From positions 1 through 64,000 of the forward strand of contig NZ_JBEFTX010000003.1 in NCBI RefSeq assembly GCF_040195635.1: a stretch of 64,000 nucleotides of DNA, in the 5' to 3' direction. The notes under the pieces are model-generated. The model ran no database searches and was not told the DNA's origin. It saw only the letters and a program-made list of their open reading frames with translations. Numbering within the stretch: the first letter of the stretch is position 1; every line of letters starts with the position of its first letter. The position numbers and the translations under genes were made by a program. Source of the DNA: Thermasporomyces sp040195635. GTDB lineage: Bacteria; Actinomycetota; Actinomycetes; Propionibacteriales; Actinopolymorphaceae. Below are positions 23,137-32,091 of the stretch, in pieces.

Positions 23137-24248
23137 GTCACATCGCGAGTCGCGGGAGCGGCCGTCGGGACGGGGCCGATCGGGCTCCCACTTACGTGTC
23201 CGCCGACCGGACGCTTCGCGTCAAGGTCGTCGATACCTGCGGCCTGACCTACACGTTCTGCCACAACGAAGGTACGCCGGTGGTGACTGACAACCTCGGC
23301 CGCGTGCCCCAGGCGTTCACCTCGACAGGGCGTTCCGGCCGGGTGTCGATCTACCTCGGTTCCAACGGCGTGAGCTTTCTTCCCGCGACAGTCGCCCCCA
23401 ATGCCGAGTTCTTCCGTGCTCTCCACACCATGACCGAGGCGCTGGACCTGCGCGAGCTGCACCTGACTGGCGGCGAACCGACGTTGCATCCAAGGCTCGC
23501 CGAAGTCGTCGCACTCGGCGTCAGCGCGGGCTACCGCGTCTGCATGACGTCCAATGGTGAGAATGGTGCACGTACGATCCCCGCGTGCGCCGCCGCAGGT
23601 TTGGACCGCGTGAACTTCTCGATCTTCGGCACGACACCGGACGAACTGGCACAGGTACAGGCGTCGAAGTACGCTAATCCCAGGCGTGCCGCCGCGAAGA
23701 TCGCTGCTCTGCGTGCGTCGATCCAGGCATGTGCTGACCATGGGGTGAAGGCGTCGGCGAACATCGTCGTTCCGGATCAGACCCACGCTGCGCGGGTGCG
23801 GAGGCTCCTGGAGGAGTTCACACCCGATCTGTCCGTACGGCTGCTGAACTCCCTCGATGACGGCCAGCGTTCGATCGACGCGATCCACGGAATTCTGGAC
23901 GATCTCGGTGGCGTTCGGGTGGAGCGCCACATCACCGCTGGCGCGTCGGGCTTCCGGGATGCGTACCGTCTCGACTCCGGTCGGGTCATCTACTTCAAGC
24001 AGATCCGGCCGGTCCGTCTTCCGGTCACCTGCACGGGCTGCCGGTTCAACAACGACCGCGACTGCCAGGAGGGCTACTACGGCGTACGCCTCTACCGTGA
24101 CCGTGCCGGTGGCTTCCAGGTCGGCGTGTGTATCCAGCGCATGGATCTGTGCATGACCCTCGAGGAGTTCGCGGGCAGCGATCTGAGGACTGAGATACTC
24201 GAACTCCGCGAGGCCGAATACCGACAACTTGCCGCAGACGCCGCGTAG
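23133..24248 (+). CDS. Radical SAM protein with altered cluster motif and MoaA-like C-terminus
   Basis: A 371-residue protein. Residues 34-47 (VDTCGLTYTFCHNEG region) occupy the radical SAM cluster site, but the expected CxxxCxxC reads C36-xxx-Y40-xx-C43; the codon is TAC where TGC is expected. Other core motifs are present: LHLTGGEPTLHP (the SAM-binding GGE), and VCMTSNGENG. The C-terminal region has CTGCRFNNDRDC and then GVRLYRDRAGG followed by further Cys residues, resembling the auxiliary-cluster part of MoaA. GGAGGAGC precedes the ATG, which overlaps the peptide stop. The CYTH gene follows 27 bases later. The substrate is unknown. Loss of one ligand may abolish or alter cluster assembly. 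Confidence 0.88.
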   Translation: MSHIASRGSGRRDGADRAPTYVSADRTLRVKVVDTCGLTYTFCHNEGTPVVTDNLGRVPQAFTSTGRSGRVSIYLGSNGVSFLPATVAPNAEFFRALHTMTEALDLRELHLTGGEPTLHPRLAEVVALGVSAGYRVCMTSNGENGARTIPACAAAGLDRVNFSIFGTTPDELAQVQASKYANPRRAAAKIAALRASIQACADHGVKASANIVVPDQTHAARVRRLLEEFTPDLSVRLLNSLDDGQRSIDAIHGILDDLGGVRVERHITAGASGFRDAYRLDSGRVIYFKQIRPVRLPVTCTGCRFNNDRDCQEGYYGVRLYRDRAGGFQVGVCIQRMDLCMTLEEFAGSDLRTEILELREAEYRQLAADAA

Positions 24249-24275
24249 GCGCGGCGGAAGCTCCGGAGAAGCAAA

Positions 24276-24818
24276 GTGCCCACCGAATTCGAGGCAAAGG
24301 TCCTCGACATCGACCCGTCCGCTTTGGCGACAGCCATCCTCGAGGCCGGTGGTACACAGTGCAGCGAGGGGCCGGTCCTGATGCGTCGCTATGTCTACGA
24401 CATCGCTCCCGGCGATCGATCTCGATGGATTCGGCTGCGAGATGCCGGCGGTCAGGTCACGCTCACCGTCAAGGAGATCGAGCACGACGGTATCGACGGC
24501 ACCCATGAGTGGGAGGTCGCCGTCGACGACTTCGACATCACCAACGCGCTCCTCGGCCGCCTCGGTTACACGCCCAAGTCGTACCAGGAGAACACCCGCA
24601 CCAGCTTCCGCCTCGGCACCGCCCGTGTCGAGATCGACCAGTGGCCGCGTATCCCCGCCTACCTCGAGATCGAGGCCGACGACCGGGAGCAGGTTGTGAC
24701 GACCGCAGCCATGCTTGGCTACGACGAGTCCAGCCTGACGGGGGAGAACACGATCAAGGTGTACGCCCGCTACGGCATCGACCTCACGGCTATCTCGGAC
24801 CTCCGCTTTCTTCCATAG
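24276..24818 (+). CDS. CYTH domain protein (class IV adenylate cyclase/ThTPase-like)
   Basis: A 180-residue CYTH fold protein. The N-terminal ExExK signature is E4-F-E6-A-K8. It is followed by alternating charged strands (RWIRLRDAGGQVTLTVKE, EWEVAVDD, and later ARVEIDQWP and YLEIEADD) that form the acidic-basic tunnel binding triphosphates and divalent metal. Family members hydrolyse or cyclise triphosphates. The GTG start has GGAG eight bases upstream. It is the last gene of the rightward unit and gives that unit a nucleotide or polyphosphate theme. Confidence 0.9.
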   Translation: MPTEFEAKVLDIDPSALATAILEAGGTQCSEGPVLMRRYVYDIAPGDRSRWIRLRDAGGQVTLTVKEIEHDGIDGTHEWEVAVDDFDITNALLGRLGYTPKSYQENTRTSFRLGTARVEIDQWPRIPAYLEIEADDREQVVTTAAMLGYDESSLTGENTIKVYARYGIDLTAISDLRFLP

Positions 24819-24836
24819 ACGTATCGGGAGCGGAGG

Positions 24837-25075
24837 CTATGCGTGCATCGACGACTCGATGAAGTAGTCGATGGCCGGGTCCAACGGTATGTCGAGGATG
24901 GCGGCCACTCGTTCACGGTTGGCATCGGTGAGTTCGTAGGAACCGGCGTGTAGACCCTCGTCATCGCCGTAGTCGAACAGAGGTCGGAGTTCGTGATCTT
25001 CTCCTCCGGGAACTCCTGGGTGAACACGAGTTCCTCGTCCTTGTCGAATCCGACGATTTCACGGATGACTGGCAT
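24837..25075 (-). pseudogene. Frameshifted copy of a 79-residue protein
   Basis: The first part reads MPVIREIVGFDKDEELVF; a base is missing near 24993, after which the next frame continues as ELRPLFDYGDDEGLHAGSYE and ends at 24837. Restoring one base gives 80 codons, the same length as the intact paralogue at 25630-25869, with matching residues along the whole length (IVGF, ELVF, PEEK, LRP, FDYGDDE, GSYE). The family is unknown to me; it is small, acidic and probably cytoplasmic. TAAGGACGCC precedes the ATG. Confidence 0.75.
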
Positions 25076-25141
25076 GGCGTCCTTACCCATATGGCTCTAC
25101 CGGGGGAAGCTGGTGAACGGCGCAGGAAGACGGTTGCTGGC

Positions 25142-25618
25142 TCATGTTGGCTCGGACGCCTCGGCATGGCGGCTGGTGTAGCCGGCGGCGACGAGGCGCT
25201 CGTACGTGGCAAGCACGTTGTCAGGGACCTTTTCGTCGTTGCATGTAGGGCATCGAGATCAGCATCACGCTGTCCACCGTGACCCCGGCATCGGTGAGCA
25301 GCTCACGGGACCGGGAAATGTTCTGTCCGGTGTTGGTGGCCTCACGTTCGATCAGAACTGCCTCCGCTGGGACGCCGAGCTCGATCGCGGACTCGCCGTT
25401 CTGCACCGCTTCGCCGCGAGGGAACCAGGTGAGGGTGTCGGCGCTGTTGGCGCCTGTGAACACCAGCAGTGGGAGAAGAGACCACGGTGGTATAGCTTCG
25501 CGGCGAACGATGCGACCCCGGGGTCGGGGCCCACAGAGACCGATCCCAGCCGAGCACGGGAGAAGCTCGTGGTGCAGCTGGTGGTCGTGCCGTCGATTGT
25601 GCGCTCGGCACCTGTCAT
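25142..25618 (-). pseudogene. YdcF/DUF218-type gene remnant
   Basis: Fragments of a YdcF-like protein follow each other in different frames. The order is MTGAERTID, DHQLHHELLPCSAGIGL, then GPDPGVASFAAKLYHRGLF, then PLLVFTGANSADTLTWFPRG with ATNTGQNISRSRELL and SMPYMQRR, and finally VPDNVLATYERLVAAGYTSR. At least two frameshifts are needed. A stretch of roughly 70 residues is missing between YMQRR and VPDN, and part of the N-terminus is also lost, so this is real decay rather than read error. YdcF proteins are SAM-binding proteins of uncertain role. It lies between the two 79-residue paralogues on the same strand. Confidence 0.8.
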
Positions 25619-25629
25619 GGACAGCGGCG

Positions 25630-25869
25630 CTAGTCCGACTCCCACGCTTCGAGGTAGTAGAAGACGTCTGGCTTGAGTTCGATGCCAAGGATGGCGGCGA
25701 CTCGGGACCGGTTGGCCTCCGTGATCTCGTAAGATCCTCCGTACATCAGCTCGTCGTCTCCGTAGTCGAACCACGGCCGGAGGTCGAGAAACTTCTCCTC
25801 GGGGTAGTCCTGCGAGAAGACCAGTTCATCGTCAGCGCCGAATCCGACGATCATGCGTGTGACAGCCAT
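25630..25869 (-). CDS. Conserved small protein, 79 residues, intact paralogue
   Basis: An intact acidic 79-residue protein beginning AVTRMIVGFGADDELVFSQD, with the central FDYGDDELMYGGSYEIT and a C-terminal helix pair ending in FYYLEAWESD. Its frameshifted sister lies at 24837-25075, with the YdcF remnant between. No function is known to me; the size, acidity and duplication would suit an immunity or binding protein, but no toxin gene is visible beside it. Confidence 0.65.
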   Translation of the reverse strand: MAVTRMIVGFGADDELVFSQDYPEEKFLDLRPWFDYGDDELMYGGSYEITEANRSRVAAILGIELKPDVFYYLEAWESD

Positions 25870-26302
25870 GAGTTCCCATCCAGATCTATTTCTCAGAACG
25901 CGCGTCGTGTCTGCGAGAGAAGTCCGTCGATCGCGGTCGACGACAGGTTCTCGGTCATCAGGCTCCCCGTGGACGAGAGAACTCGGTCGACTGGCGATGC
26001 TGCCACCTTCAACCCAGACCGTTCAGAAGTTATCCACAGGCCAGGATGCAAGCTGGACTGACGGAGGATGCGACGCGGAGCCAGCTGCAGGCCGCGGCCA
26101 GGTTGGCGTGAGGATGGTAAGCCGCCCGGCGGCGCGGGTCAGCGCGCACTTCTCTTGGTGCGCGACCCCTCTGTCGCACTACCCCGTCCGTCGTCCGTTG
26201 CACCGGCAGTTCCGGGCGCGTTGGTGGGCGGCATCGTCGCGCGGTCGTTGCACCAGCCAGATGACAGCGATCTGTGATCGGGCCTGCCTAGTGTCCCGAG
26301 GC
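25870..26302. other. Intergenic region with no recognised gene
   Basis: The 433 bases between the small-protein gene and the lipoprotein hold no convincing reading frame; the lipoprotein frame is open from 25853 but reads as Ser/Arg-rich noise. One sequence, TTATCCACA at 26030-26038, equals the consensus DnaA box, but it stands alone. No promoter was identified with confidence. Confidence 0.5.
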
Positions 26303-27022
26303 ATGGCTTCCATCAGTGCCGTGCCGGGGACCTTCCAGTCGACCGTGCTGACGCGCGCCGTGGCCGCACTCGCGGTCCTTGCGCTCACTCCCGTCGGCTG
26401 CGCGGCTCTCGGGACGGACGACGCCGGGCACGGAGGCCCGACCGGCGTGCAAGTCGGCGCGCAAGGGGAGTCGGCGAGCCCGTCGGCTTCCGCGAGTCCG
26501 ACGCCGACCGCCACACCGAGTCCCACCCGCACTTGGCCGCATCACATCTCGCTGACCCGGGCGGACTCCTGTCGGATCCGCCGGGCCATCCCACCGAGCC
26601 GGTTCGGTTCGACTGCCGGGAAGATCGAGGACTCGCCGTCGCTGCAGTTCCCGGGGAACACGGACTGCTTCCGCCTGGGCAAATCCAGGTACACGGCCAC
26701 GGGGATCGTCGATGACGACGGCATCACCTTGAGTGTCACCGCGGTCACCAATGAGAGTGTGGACTCCTTCCTCGACACCGCGGTGGGCATCGAGGACCGG
26801 ATCGTTCGGCGGCTCAGCATCGAGGGGCTCCGTGCCGTCGTCGCCCGCAGCAACGATCCAGGGGCGTGCTACGGACTGCTGGACGTCGCCGAGCACCAGC
26901 AGGTGTACGTGGTGCTCGACCAGCCCTACACCGCGCACATCGGCGAGGTGGTCGTACCCCGGAAGAAGCTCTGCGAGCTTGTGCCGACGGCACTCATCGA
27001 CGCACTGCACGCCGTCTCATGA
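26303..27022 (+). CDS. Putative DUF3558-like lipoprotein
   Basis: A 239-residue exported protein. A hydrophobic leader ends in LTPVGC with C33 as the likely lipidated residue (the lipobox is imperfect). A Ser/Pro/Thr-rich spacer (SPSASASPTPTATPSPT) follows, then a globular domain with conserved Cys residues: DSC, GNTDCF, GACYGL and KKLCEL. The Cys pattern and beta-rich sequence resemble DUF3558 lipoproteins of actinomycetes, whose role is unknown. The ATG at 26303 was chosen because the signal peptide starts there. Confidence 0.75.
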   Translation: MASISAVPGTFQSTVLTRAVAALAVLALTPVGCAALGTDDAGHGGPTGVQVGAQGESASPSASASPTPTATPSPTRTWPHHISLTRADSCRIRRAIPPSRFGSTAGKIEDSPSLQFPGNTDCFRLGKSRYTATGIVDDDGITLSVTAVTNESVDSFLDTAVGIEDRIVRRLSIEGLRAVVARSNDPGACYGLLDVAEHQQVYVVLDQPYTAHIGEVVVPRKKLCELVPTALIDALHAVS

Positions 27023-27084
27023 GCGGATGGCCGTCGGCGGGACCAGGACACAGTGTGGGCAAGTCGCCTCCGCCCCGGCCTGGC

Positions 27085-27978
27085 TCAGCCGCGGCGGAGG
27101 ATGTCGCGTAGGACCTGGGGGTAGTTGGTGATGATGCCGTCCACCTGCCAGTTGATCGCTCGGCGCATGTCCGTTCCGGCATTGACGGTCCATACGTGGA
27201 TCTCCATGCCCTGTGCGTGAACCTGCTCGACGGTCGTCAGGTCGATCGCCCCCAGCGCTGGGTTGACCTGCTGCGCCCACGTAGCGGCGGAAGCGATGTC
27301 GGTCTCGGTCGGCTTGTTGCCGTACAGCAGCCCGACCGGCACTTCGGGAGCCAGGTCCTTGTAGGTGCGCAGCCACGAGTGGTTGAAGCACTGGACGACC
27401 ACGCGGTCGGCCTTGAGCGCACGGTTGAACGCCGGAAGCGACCGCAACTCCTTGTCCAGGTCGGACTCGATGCCGGGGTAGAGCTCAGGTGACTTCGGCT
27501 CGAGCAGCATTCCGGCCTGCTGACCAACGGCGTTGACCCATTCGGCAAGGGTGGGCACCTGCTCGCCGGCGAACTCCGGTGCGAACCACGAACCGGCGTC
27601 GAGTTGCTTGATCTCGGCGAGGGTGAAGTCGCGGACGTTCCAGGGAGCGCGGTCGGGGAAGACCTGCTCGACGTCGGTGGTGCGAGTCAGCGTCGTGTCA
27701 TGCATGATCACGAGCTCACCGTCCTGGGTACGTTGGATGTCGTTCTCGACCACGTCCGACTTCTGCGCGATGGCCAACCGGACGGCGGCGAGCGTGTTCT
27801 CCGGGGCAACGCCGGACGACCCGCGATGGGCGATGACGTCGACTGGCCGCTCGGTGTCGGCGACGACGGGGGTGGCGACGACGGTGTCGGCGACGACGGG
27901 GGTGGCGAGGCCGAGTGCGGCCAGCAGGGTCACGAATGTGGCGAGTGCGGCGGCGCGGAGGCGCGCGGTGCGAGGCAT
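27085..27978 (-). CDS. Secreted glycerophosphodiester phosphodiesterase
   Basis: A 297-residue exported GDPD-family enzyme with a TIM-barrel fold that hydrolyses glycerophosphodiesters to glycerol 3-phosphate and an alcohol. After a signal peptide come the catalytic signatures DVIAHRGSSGVAPENT (H51) and VVENDIQRTQDGELVIMHD (metal-binding Glu/Asp and catalytic His). The C-terminus has the barrel motif VHVWTVN-like HVWTVNAGTDM. GGGAGGGGAACC precedes the ATG. The leader contains a 10-residue duplication (see 27853-27907). It is divergent from the heparinase-like gene. Confidence 0.95.
   Translation of the reverse strand: MPRTARLRAAALATFVTLLAALGLATPVVADTVVATPVVADTERPVDVIAHRGSSGVAPENTLAAVRLAIAQKSDVVENDIQRTQDGELVIMHDTTLTRTTDVEQVFPDRAPWNVRDFTLAEIKQLDAGSWFAPEFAGEQVPTLAEWVNAVGQQAGMLLEPKSPELYPGIESDLDKELRSLPAFNRALKADRVVVQCFNHSWLRTYKDLAPEVPVGLLYGNKPTETDIASAATWAQQVNPALGAIDLTTVEQVHAQGMEIHVWTVNAGTDMRRAINWQVDGIITNYPQVLRDILRRG
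27853..27907. repeat. 30-base tandem duplication inside the GDPD signal peptide
   Basis: The sequence beginning GGTGTCGGCGACGACGGGGG occurs at 27853 and again at 27883. In protein it repeats TPVVADT with a 10-residue period around the expected signal peptidase site, so two possible cleavage sites (VVA-DT) exist. The reading frame is preserved. Confidence 0.8.
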
Positions 27979-28179
27979 GGTTCCCCTCCCGATGACGGAC
28001 GGCCCCGGGTGGCCGACCGAACGGTCACTGACACTGACGTGCGAAAGCGAACGGCCGGTAACAGTCTGCCCAACCTGACGTCCTTCGCTTGGCCGGTAGT
28101 GGCACGCCTTGTGGTCTGGTCGTTCATCTCGGGTCATCGGTTGCTTTCGACCGGGGCCGCGAGCTGACCAGTTTAGGTC

Positions 28180-28208
28180 TTGACCGGAACTCTCGTCACA
28201 CCTATGTT
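28180..28208 (+). promoter_or_regulatory. Candidate promoter of the heparinase-like gene
   Basis: TTGACC (28180-28185) and TATGTT (28203-28208) are separated by 17 bases, about 70 bases upstream of the ATG. This is the best sigma-70-like match found in this part of the window. Confidence 0.55.
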
Positions 28209-28277
28209 CATGCACGAAGTGGCTGCGTGAAACACCCTGCCGGGCACGTCGAAACCCAGGTCAGAACTGAGGTGTCC

Positions 28278-31200
28278 ATGAATGACCTCCTCCCACCTTG
28301 GCCAGCACGACAAACACCGGCAGCCGGCGTCCATGCCAGCCGCCGCGATGTGCTGCGCTACGGCATGCTCCTCGGATCAGCGGCGCTGCTGCCGCCACTC
28401 CGCCCCGGTCCTGCCGCCGCAGCGGAATTGACGCCCACGCTCGCTGACGTACCGACCAAGACCCAGGCGACGGTCTACACCACCGAGAAGGTGGCGGCTG
28501 CCCGCCGCAACGTCGAGCAGTACGAATGGGCGAAGGCGGTCCGCGACGCCGCGGTCGCGAAGGCCGATTCCCTTGTCGCCAAGGGCGATGAGTGGCTCTG
28601 GCGGCTGGTCAGCGGGCAGGGTGTGCCGCGCAGCTATGCGGTGAACCAGGACCTCGGCTCGCCCATCACCGGCAAGGACATCTACCGGTTCGGCAACTAC
28701 CCGTGGCTTGCGGACCCGCTCGACCAGCCGTGGAAGCTGATCGATCCATCCGTGCCGGAAGGCTCCGGGCAGCCGCGGATCTACCCGACCAACGACTTCG
28801 GCAAGTTCTATGCAAGCGGTCTCGACGAGCACGGCACCTTCGATCGCGCGCGTGCTGACCGAAGCCTGCTGGTCAACGAGCTGTACCCGGAGATGGGCCC
28901 GACGTGGGGAGTCGACGACGGGTTCGGCTGGATCGACGACAACGGCGCCAAGTGGACGTTCATCCCGTACTACAACCACTGGTTGGTCTGGTACAGCGCG
29001 ACCGCGCTCTACGCCGAAGCAGCGTCCATCTTCAACGGACTGCCCGCGCTCCGCGATGCGTACATCACGACCGGCGACCTGCAGTACGCCCACGCGGGGC
29101 TGGTCCTGCTCGACCGGATCGCCGACGTGTACCCGTCGATGGACACCGCTCCGTACAAGCGATCGGAAGGCTACTTCCACTCCGATGGCTTGAGTGGCAA
29201 GGGGAAGGTCGTCGGTTGCATCTGGGAGACCGGCCTCTCGCAGCGGATCTGCGATGCGTACGACGCATTCTTTCCCGCGATCGCTGACTCCGACGAAGCG
29301 AACGTGGTGCCGTTCCTGTCCGAGAAGGCCCGCCAGTACGGATTGTCCGCGAAGGACACGCCGGCCGCGATCCGGGTAAACATCGAGAACGGCATCCTGC
29401 GGCAGGTGTACCCGAGCGTGCAGGCCGGGAAGATCCGCGGCAACTTCGGCATGCACCAGCGGTCGACCACGCTCGCCGGTGTGGTGCTGGACGCCCCGGC
29501 CGAGACGAAGGAGTGGATCGACTTCGTCTTCAAGACTGGTGGCGTGACGCCCGCACCCGACTACCGAGTGACAGGCGGCGACGTGTACCGCACGCTCGTA
29601 GACGTCGTGGACCGCGACGGCATGGGCAATGAGGCTTCGCCGGGATACAACCGGTTGTGGATCGGCCACATCCGTGGCATCGCCGACCTCCTGTCCGGAT
29701 ACTCGGGCTACCCAGCGGCCGACCTGTACCAGCACCCGAAGTTCCGGAAGATGTTCCAGGGCATGCACCCGCTGGTGATGCTGGGCGCGTACGTGCCGCA
29801 GATCGGTGACACCGGTGCCACCGGCATGCCCGGATTGTTCGGCTCCGCGAACGAGTTCTTCTACTTCTTCGAGAAGCTCGGTCTCCCCGAGTACGCCCAG
29901 ATGGCTTACCTGATGGGCGGCAACAACGCCGACAACCTCTACGGTGACCTGTTCAGCCCGGACGTTCCCGGTACCCAGCAACGGATCCGGGACGTCATCG
30001 CCGAGCACGGGACCTGGCAGCCACCCAGTGAGAACCTCACCGGGTACGGCCTCGCGATGCTCCGGGACGGGTCCGGCAGCAAAGCGCGCGACATCTGGGT
30101 CTACTACGGCCGCACCACCGGGCACGGGGACCTCGACGCACTCAACCTCGGAATGCACGGCTTCGGCGTGGACCTGCTGCCGGACCTCGGATATCCGGAG
30201 TTCGCCGACACCAGCATTCGCACCCAGGAGTGGAACCAGAACACCATCGCCCACAACACAGTGGTGGTCGACAAGAAGCCGCAAGCAGGCCAATGGGTCG
30301 GTACGCCGCAAGGGTTCGCGGTCGGTGACCGCGTGCGGGTGTGCGACACGTCGGCGCCCCATGCGTACGTCCAGACCAGCACCTACCGCCGGCTCACGGC
30401 GATGGTGAAGGTCGACGACGAGAACTTCTATGCACTGGATGTCTTCCGCATCGTCGGCGGCACCGACCACCACTTCTCGTTCCACGCCGCGGAGGGCCCC
30501 GCGACGGTGGACGGGCTCACGCTGGTCGAGCAACCAACCGGCACCTACGCCGGCCCGGACGTGCCGATGCCCCCGGATGACGCGCCATACCGCAAAGGTG
30601 CGAGTGGCTTCGACTGGCTGGACAAGGTTTCCCGCGACACCGACCCGACCGGACCGTTCAGTGTGGACTGGAAGATCACGGATACGTGGGGGGTGCACGA
30701 CCCCGACCCGAACCTCCACCTCCGGCTCACCATGCTGTCCGATGTGGACGACGTGGCGATCTGCGACGGCACCCCGCCACGCAACAAGCCGGGCAATCCG
30801 GAGAAGCTTCGATACCTCGTCGCTCACCGCCACGGCACCAGCCTGGCGAGCCAGTTCGTCTCGCTGCTCGAGCCCTACGTCGACCGGCGGGTGGTGCGGT
30901 CGGTGTCCACTGTGGAGGTACGGGCAATGGACGGCACGATCGCCCCGCACGAGGTGGCCGCGGTGCGGGTGGAACTGACCAACGGACGTGTCGACTACAT
31001 CGTCAACGCCACCAGGACTGACGTGATGCTGGGCGTCGAGGTGGGCAACGGCAAGACGTTCACGTTCCGTGGCTCCTTCGGTGTCTACTCCATGCATGGC
31101 AGTGAGCCGGAGTACGCCTGGACCCACGGAGCGAGCTTCCTCGGCTCACTGCCGAAGATGCAGGGACCAGCCGCCGCAACCGGTACTTTGCAGGACTTCA

Positions 31201-31961
31201 CCCGCGACCTGTCGGTCGACAACGAGCTCGTCGTGAAGCTCGACAGCGAGCTGCCGGACAAGACCAAGCTCGACGGCAGCTACGCCTATGTCCACGTCCC
31301 CCGGTCCACACACGCGAGAATCGCGTTCCCGTGGAGCACTCCTTCCAAAGCAGGGGAGTACGGGGCGTTGAGTCAGCAGATCACTGTCCAGCAGGCGGCC
31401 TCACACCAGCTGGCGTTGAACGTGAACGACGACTTCACGGGAGCTACCGCCGGCTATCACTTCATCCAGGTGCTGATCGACGGTGAGGTCGCTGTCGAGC
31501 AGGACGTTGCCGGTGCGACCCAGTGGCGGGAGGTGACCGCCGACGTCACCGGGCAGTTGGCCGGCAAGACCACCGCGGTGCTGACACTGCGTTTGATCAG
31601 CAAGAAGGGCGTTGGCAACTTCGGCGTCACCGCGATGTTCGACGACGTCGCCATCTCGGGAACGACCATCGAGAACGCAGACTTCGAGGATACGGAGTCA
31701 CCCGCCTGGCGGCCGGAGTCGAACTCGCCGAGTTTCGTTATCAACCCCAGAGCGACCGGCGAGGGCAGCAGCGCTCGCAACGCCGTCTACCGCATCCACA
31801 GCGCACGCTTCATCGACGACACCACAGTGGTGCTCGAGATCGGGGACATCACCACGGTGCGCGGCTACGTCGACCCGGACGACTTCAGCAAGGGCTACCA
31901 GTACGACGTGGCGGCCGGATCGAAGGTCGACATTCCCCTCACCCGGCAATGGAAGCGGTGA
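28278..31961 (+). CDS. Tat-exported heparinase II/III-like polysaccharide lyase
   Basis: A 1,227-residue exported protein. The leader has twin arginines R22-R23 (SRRDVLRYG) and a hydrophobic stretch ending in GPAAAAE. The N-terminal half looks like an alpha/alpha toroid (helical, with WLVWYSATALYAEAAS, YFHSDGLSG and NFGMHQRSTT containing likely catalytic His and Tyr). The middle, from about residue 600, has the heparinase II/III beta-sandwich features (LNLGMHGFGVDLLPDLGYPEF, WNQNTIAHNTVVVD, and HHFSFHA). The last 180 residues add a carbohydrate-binding-like sandwich. It likely cleaves an acidic polysaccharide outside the cell by beta-elimination; the polymer is not known. GAGGTG lies before the ATG. 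Confidence 0.87.
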   Translation: MNDLLPPWPARQTPAAGVHASRRDVLRYGMLLGSAALLPPLRPGPAAAAELTPTLADVPTKTQATVYTTEKVAAARRNVEQYEWAKAVRDAAVAKADSLVAKGDEWLWRLVSGQGVPRSYAVNQDLGSPITGKDIYRFGNYPWLADPLDQPWKLIDPSVPEGSGQPRIYPTNDFGKFYASGLDEHGTFDRARADRSLLVNELYPEMGPTWGVDDGFGWIDDNGAKWTFIPYYNHWLVWYSATALYAEAASIFNGLPALRDAYITTGDLQYAHAGLVLLDRIADVYPSMDTAPYKRSEGYFHSDGLSGKGKVVGCIWETGLSQRICDAYDAFFPAIADSDEANVVPFLSEKARQYGLSAKDTPAAIRVNIENGILRQVYPSVQAGKIRGNFGMHQRSTTLAGVVLDAPAETKEWIDFVFKTGGVTPAPDYRVTGGDVYRTLVDVVDRDGMGNEASPGYNRLWIGHIRGIADLLSGYSGYPAADLYQHPKFRKMFQGMHPLVMLGAYVPQIGDTGATGMPGLFGSANEFFYFFEKLGLPEYAQMAYLMGGNNADNLYGDLFSPDVPGTQQRIRDVIAEHGTWQPPSENLTGYGLAMLRDGSGSKARDIWVYYGRTTGHGDLDALNLGMHGFGVDLLPDLGYPEFADTSIRTQEWNQNTIAHNTVVVDKKPQAGQWVGTPQGFAVGDRVRVCDTSAPHAYVQTSTYRRLTAMVKVDDENFYALDVFRIVGGTDHHFSFHAAEGPATVDGLTLVEQPTGTYAGPDVPMPPDDAPYRKGASGFDWLDKVSRDTDPTGPFSVDWKITDTWGVHDPDPNLHLRLTMLSDVDDVAICDGTPPRNKPGNPEKLRYLVAHRHGTSLASQFVSLLEPYVDRRVVRSVSTVEVRAMDGTIAPHEVAAVRVELTNGRVDYIVNATRTDVMLGVEVGNGKTFTFRGSFGVYSMHGSEPEYAWTHGASFLGSLPKMQGPAAATGTLQDFTRDLSVDNELVVKLDSELPDKTKLDGSYAYVHVPRSTHARIAFPWSTPSKAGEYGALSQQITVQQAASHQLALNVNDDFTGATAGYHFIQVLIDGEVAVEQDVAGATQWREVTADVTGQLAGKTTAVLTLRLISKKGVGNFGVTAMFDDVAISGTTIENADFEDTESPAWRPESNSPSFVINPRATGEGSSARNAVYRIHSARFIDDTTVVLEIGDITTVRGYVDPDDFSKGYQYDVAAGSKVDIPLTRQWKR

Positions 31962-32091
31962 TCTTCGCTGGACTGCCGACAAGAAGGCATTGCCAGATGA
32001 CAACGCCCATGGCTAACAACACCCGCGTCCGAGATCAGGTTGGCATGGGGAAGAGTGGGTCGGAGACTCCTGCGACAGGAAGGAGTGCGCC

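Noticed and set aside
26030..26038. Perfect DnaA box TTATCCACA
   Set aside because: It is a single copy with no cluster of further boxes, no AT-rich stretch and no dnaA/dnaN gene nearby; a nine-base match can occur by chance in a window this size.
25853..26302. N-terminal extension of the lipoprotein frame
   Set aside because: The signal peptide begins at 26303, and the upstream part is Ser/Arg-rich without coding bias.
27841..27920. Possible CRISPR-like or intergenic repeat
   Set aside because: The 30-base repeat is within the coding region of the GDPD leader, keeps frame, and has only two copies.
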